The notes under the pieces are model-generated. The model was not told where the DNA came from, ran no database searches, and saw nothing but the letters and a program-made list of their open reading frames with translations. DNA of 64,000 nucleotides from CAVSMC01 sp963798655. Its GTDB lineage: Bacteria; Pseudomonadota; Gammaproteobacteria; Burkholderiales; Casimicrobiaceae. Position 1 is the stretch's first letter. The number at the start of each line of letters is the position of its first letter. The DNA is taken from assembly GCA_963798655.1 (NCBI GenBank), contig CAWCUH010000014.1:124001-188000 (forward strand), in the 5' to 3' direction. Position numbers and translations under genes: made by a program. Of this stretch, positions 62,020 through 64,000 are shown in pieces.

Positions 62020-64000
62020 CGACCCTCCGTTTGCGTATCGCGCGATGCACCCGTCGCCGCGCTGCGCTCGATCGCCATCGCGAGCACCTGCGCCGGATGC
62101 AGCGCGCTGCGCCCGCTGCCCTGCTCGATCTGCTCGCGGCAGCTGAAGCCGTCGGCGACAACGAGCACGTCGTCGCCGGCATCGCGTACGCGCGGCAGCA
62201 GCACGAGCTCGCCGATCCGCTTCGACACGTCGTATTTGCTGCGTTCGTAGCCGAACGCGCCCGCCATCCCGCAGCAGCCGGAGTCGAGCACCTCGCCGTC
62301 GAGGCCCGCCGTCTTGAGCAGCCACCCCCCGCTCGCCTTGCCGGTCAGCGCCTTGCGATTGCAATGCGCGTGCACGATCGCCTTGCGTCCGAGCGGTGGC
62401 GGTCGGAAGCCCGGCGCGTGCCGCTCGAGGAACTCGTCGAAGAAGAACGTCTGCTGCGCGAGGCGTTTCGCGCGCTCGTCGTCCGGCAGCAATGCGCCGA
62501 GCTCGTCTCGAAAGACCGCGCCGCACGCGGGCTCCAGCACGACGAACGGGACGCCGGCGTCGATCGTGGCGCCGAGGCGGTCGAGGATGCGCGCGAGATA
62601 CGCCTTCGCCGCGTCGAGGAAGCCGAATTCGTACAGCGGCCGCCCGCAGCACACGTGCATCGACGGCACCGACACGGCGAACCCGGCCGCTTCCAGAACG
62701 GCGACGGCCGCCTCGCCGACGTCGGGATGGAAGTGGTTGTTGAACGTGTCGGGCCACAGCAGCACCGGGGGCGCGCTGCGCGGCGCGGTGTGGCGGCGGC
62801 GGAATCGCGCGACGAACGTCGACGGCGCGAACCGTGGCAGCTCGCGCTCGGGCGCGACCGACAGCACCGCCTTCGCGATCGCGCCGAGGCCCGGCGCGTG
62901 CGTCAACGCGTTCGCGAGCGAGGGCATCGCAGCGGCGATTCGCGCCCAGCGGTCGAGATGGCCGAACGCGTACGCGACGGGGGGCCGTGCGTGCCGCGTG
63001 TAGTAGTCGGCGAAGAATTCCGCGCGGTACGTCGCCATGTCGACGTGCGCCGGGCAATCGCCCTTGCAGCCCTTGCACGACAGGCACAGGTCCAGCGCGT
63101 CCTTCACCGCCGCGTCGGCCGCCTCGCCGCGCAGGAAATCGCCGCGCATCATCTCGAACAGCAGCCGCGCGCGACCGCGCGTCGAGTGCCGCTCGTCCAT
63201 CGTCGCGCGGTAGCTCGGGCACATCGTGTCGCCGTGATGCTGGCGGCAGTTGCCGATGCCGACGCAGCGAAGCAGCGCACGGTTGAAGCGGCCGCCGTCC
63301 TTCGGATAGCCGAAGTGGGTCGGCCACACCGCCGGATTCCAGTGCGTGCCGAGGCGCAGGTTGTCGCTCGGCGTGTACGGATCGACGACCTTGCCGGGAT
63401 TCATCCGCCCTTGCGGATCCCAGATCGACTTGAACTCGCGAAACGCGTCGACGAGCGTCTCGCCGTACATCTTGGGGAGGAACATCGCCTTCGACTGGCC
63501 GTCGCCGTGCTCGCCGGAGAACGAGCCGCCGAAGCGCACGACGAGGTCCGACGCCTCGTCGAGGAACGCGCGGAAGCGCTCGATGCCGTCGCGCGTTTCG
63601 AGGTTGAAGTCGATCCGCGTGTGCACGCAGCCGTCGCCGAAATGGCCGTACAGGTCGCCGGCGTAGCCGTGACGGTCGAGCAGCTTGCGAAACTCGCGCA
63701 GGTACGCGCCGAGCTTGTCGGGCGCGACGGCAGCATCCTCCCAGCCTTCCCAGGTGATCGTCTTGTTCGGCACGTGCGCGGTCGCGCCGAGGCCCGACTC
63801 GCGCACCGTCCACAGCATCTTCTCCTCGCGCGGATCGTCGAACAGCTTCATCGACGGCGCATTCGCGGCTTTCGACAGCGCCGCCATGCACGCGCGCGCA
63901 TGCGCATGCGATTGGTCGCGGTCGGCGCCGCCGAACTCGACCATCAGCCAGCCGTTGCCGTCCGGCAGCAGCTTCACGTCCTCCGGATGCAGGCCGATGG
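62016..64000 (-). CDS. FAD/Fe-S oxidoreductase (D-2-hydroxyacid dehydrogenase type), N-terminus beyond window
   Basis: The visible 661 residues are the C-terminal two thirds of a YdiJ/GlcD-GlcF-like fusion: an FAD-linked oxidase C-terminal domain (GDLYGHFGDGCVHTRIDF, RFGGSFSGEHGDGQSKA), a ferredoxin-like cluster site CLSCKGCKGDCP (about 320 residues in), and two cysteine-rich CCG modules (CCGRPLYEFGF and SGCCGMAGAFGYE). Such enzymes oxidise D-lactate or D-2-hydroxyglutarate and pass electrons to the quinone pool at the membrane. The FAD-binding N-terminus is beyond 64000. It overlaps the PPC gene. Confidence 0.92.
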   Translation of the reverse strand, partial: IGLHPEDVKLLPDGNGWLMVEFGGADRDQSHAHARACMAALSKAANAPSMKLFDDPREEKMLWTVRESGLGATAHVPNKTITWEGWEDAAVAPDKLGAYLREFRKLLDRHGYAGDLYGHFGDGCVHTRIDFNLETRDGIERFRAFLDEASDLVVRFGGSFSGEHGDGQSKAMFLPKMYGETLVDAFREFKSIWDPQGRMNPGKVVDPYTPSDNLRLGTHWNPAVWPTHFGYPKDGGRFNRALLRCVGIGNCRQHHGDTMCPSYRATMDERHSTRGRARLLFEMMRGDFLRGEAADAAVKDALDLCLSCKGCKGDCPAHVDMATYRAEFFADYYTRHARPPVAYAFGHLDRWARIAAAMPSLANALTHAPGLGAIAKAVLSVAPERELPRFAPSTFVARFRRRHTAPRSAPPVLLWPDTFNNHFHPDVGEAAVAVLEAAGFAVSVPSMHVCCGRPLYEFGFLDAAKAYLARILDRLGATIDAGVPFVVLEPACGAVFRDELGALLPDDERAKRLAQQTFFFDEFLERHAPGFRPPPLGRKAIVHAHCNRKALTGKASGGWLLKTAGLDGEVLDSGCCGMAGAFGYERSKYDVSKRIGELVLLPRVRDAGDDVLVVADGFSCREQIEQGSGRSALHPAQVLAMAIERSAATGASRDTQTEGR

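Overview
The window is chromosomal core DNA from a GC-rich betaproteobacterium, most likely Burkholderiales or a close relative. The evidence is gene order: gyrA-pheA-hisC-tyrA-aroA-cmk-rpsA-ihfB-lapA-lapB on one strand, ompA/ubiG/gph beside gyrA, dapC/dapD/dapE/prmB near one another, class I phaC, and lipoyl-bearing E3. No rRNA, tRNA, CRISPR, prophage or insertion sequence was recognised. Genes are tightly packed, with many ATGA stop/start overlaps.

Region 1 (1-16718, all minus strand) is one long block read leftward from gyrA. It carries aromatic amino acid synthesis (pheA, hisC, tyrA, aroA), cmk and rpsA, ihfB, the LPS regulators lapA/lapB, pyrF, ugd, a heptose kinase, an unknown membrane protein and a radA cut by the window edge. 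serC, often found between gyrA and pheA in related genomes, is not there. GyrA has Leu at the position equivalent to E. coli Ser83.

Region 2 (16719-25310, mostly plus) starts at a divergent gyrA/ompA promoter region. It holds an OmpA-like protein with a clear terminator, a MaoC-type hydratase, mtaD-ubiG-gph, a lone gspC-like gene (minus), dapC and a LytS/LytTR two-component pair. A tandem pair of 124-nt units follows; a hairpin in each unit shows compensatory base changes.

Region 3 (25670-39604) has dapD, map, glnD, a convergent mtnP-def operon, pilU, dapE-prmB, a ThDP enzyme, a DUF2783/FAD-monooxygenase pair, a CBS protein and a small conserved protein. mtaD and the mtnP-like phosphorylase together suggest methylthioadenosine salvage through methylthioinosine.

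Region 4 (39645-47566, minus) is the pyruvate dehydrogenase operon aceE-aceF-lpdA followed by phaC, linking acetyl-CoA supply to polyhydroxyalkanoate storage. As given, aceF and lpdA each contain an apparent single-base frameshift.

Region 5 (47928-64000) is less uniform. It has a DHDPS-family lyase, a possible small RNA locus, an alpha/beta hydrolase with a DUF3182 protein, an MFS exporter fused to a monooxygenase-like domain, and a tiny gene divergent from a LysR regulator. After these come a 1-Cys peroxiredoxin, a TauE/SafE permease, an uncharacterised 589-aa P-loop protein, an AsmA-like protein, a MarR regulator, and a PPC/DUF296 protein coupled to a truncated FAD/Fe-S oxidoreductase.

Three themes cut across the window. 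A two-hairpin repeat occurs in three intergenic gaps. A TAGGGTCAGA element supplies the stop codon of two unrelated genes. Several genes start 6-7 nt after a TANNNT box, which suggests leaderless mRNAs. No complete new multi-gene system is evident; the strongest novelty candidates are the 124-nt structured repeat, the 589-aa P-loop protein and the candidate small RNA.
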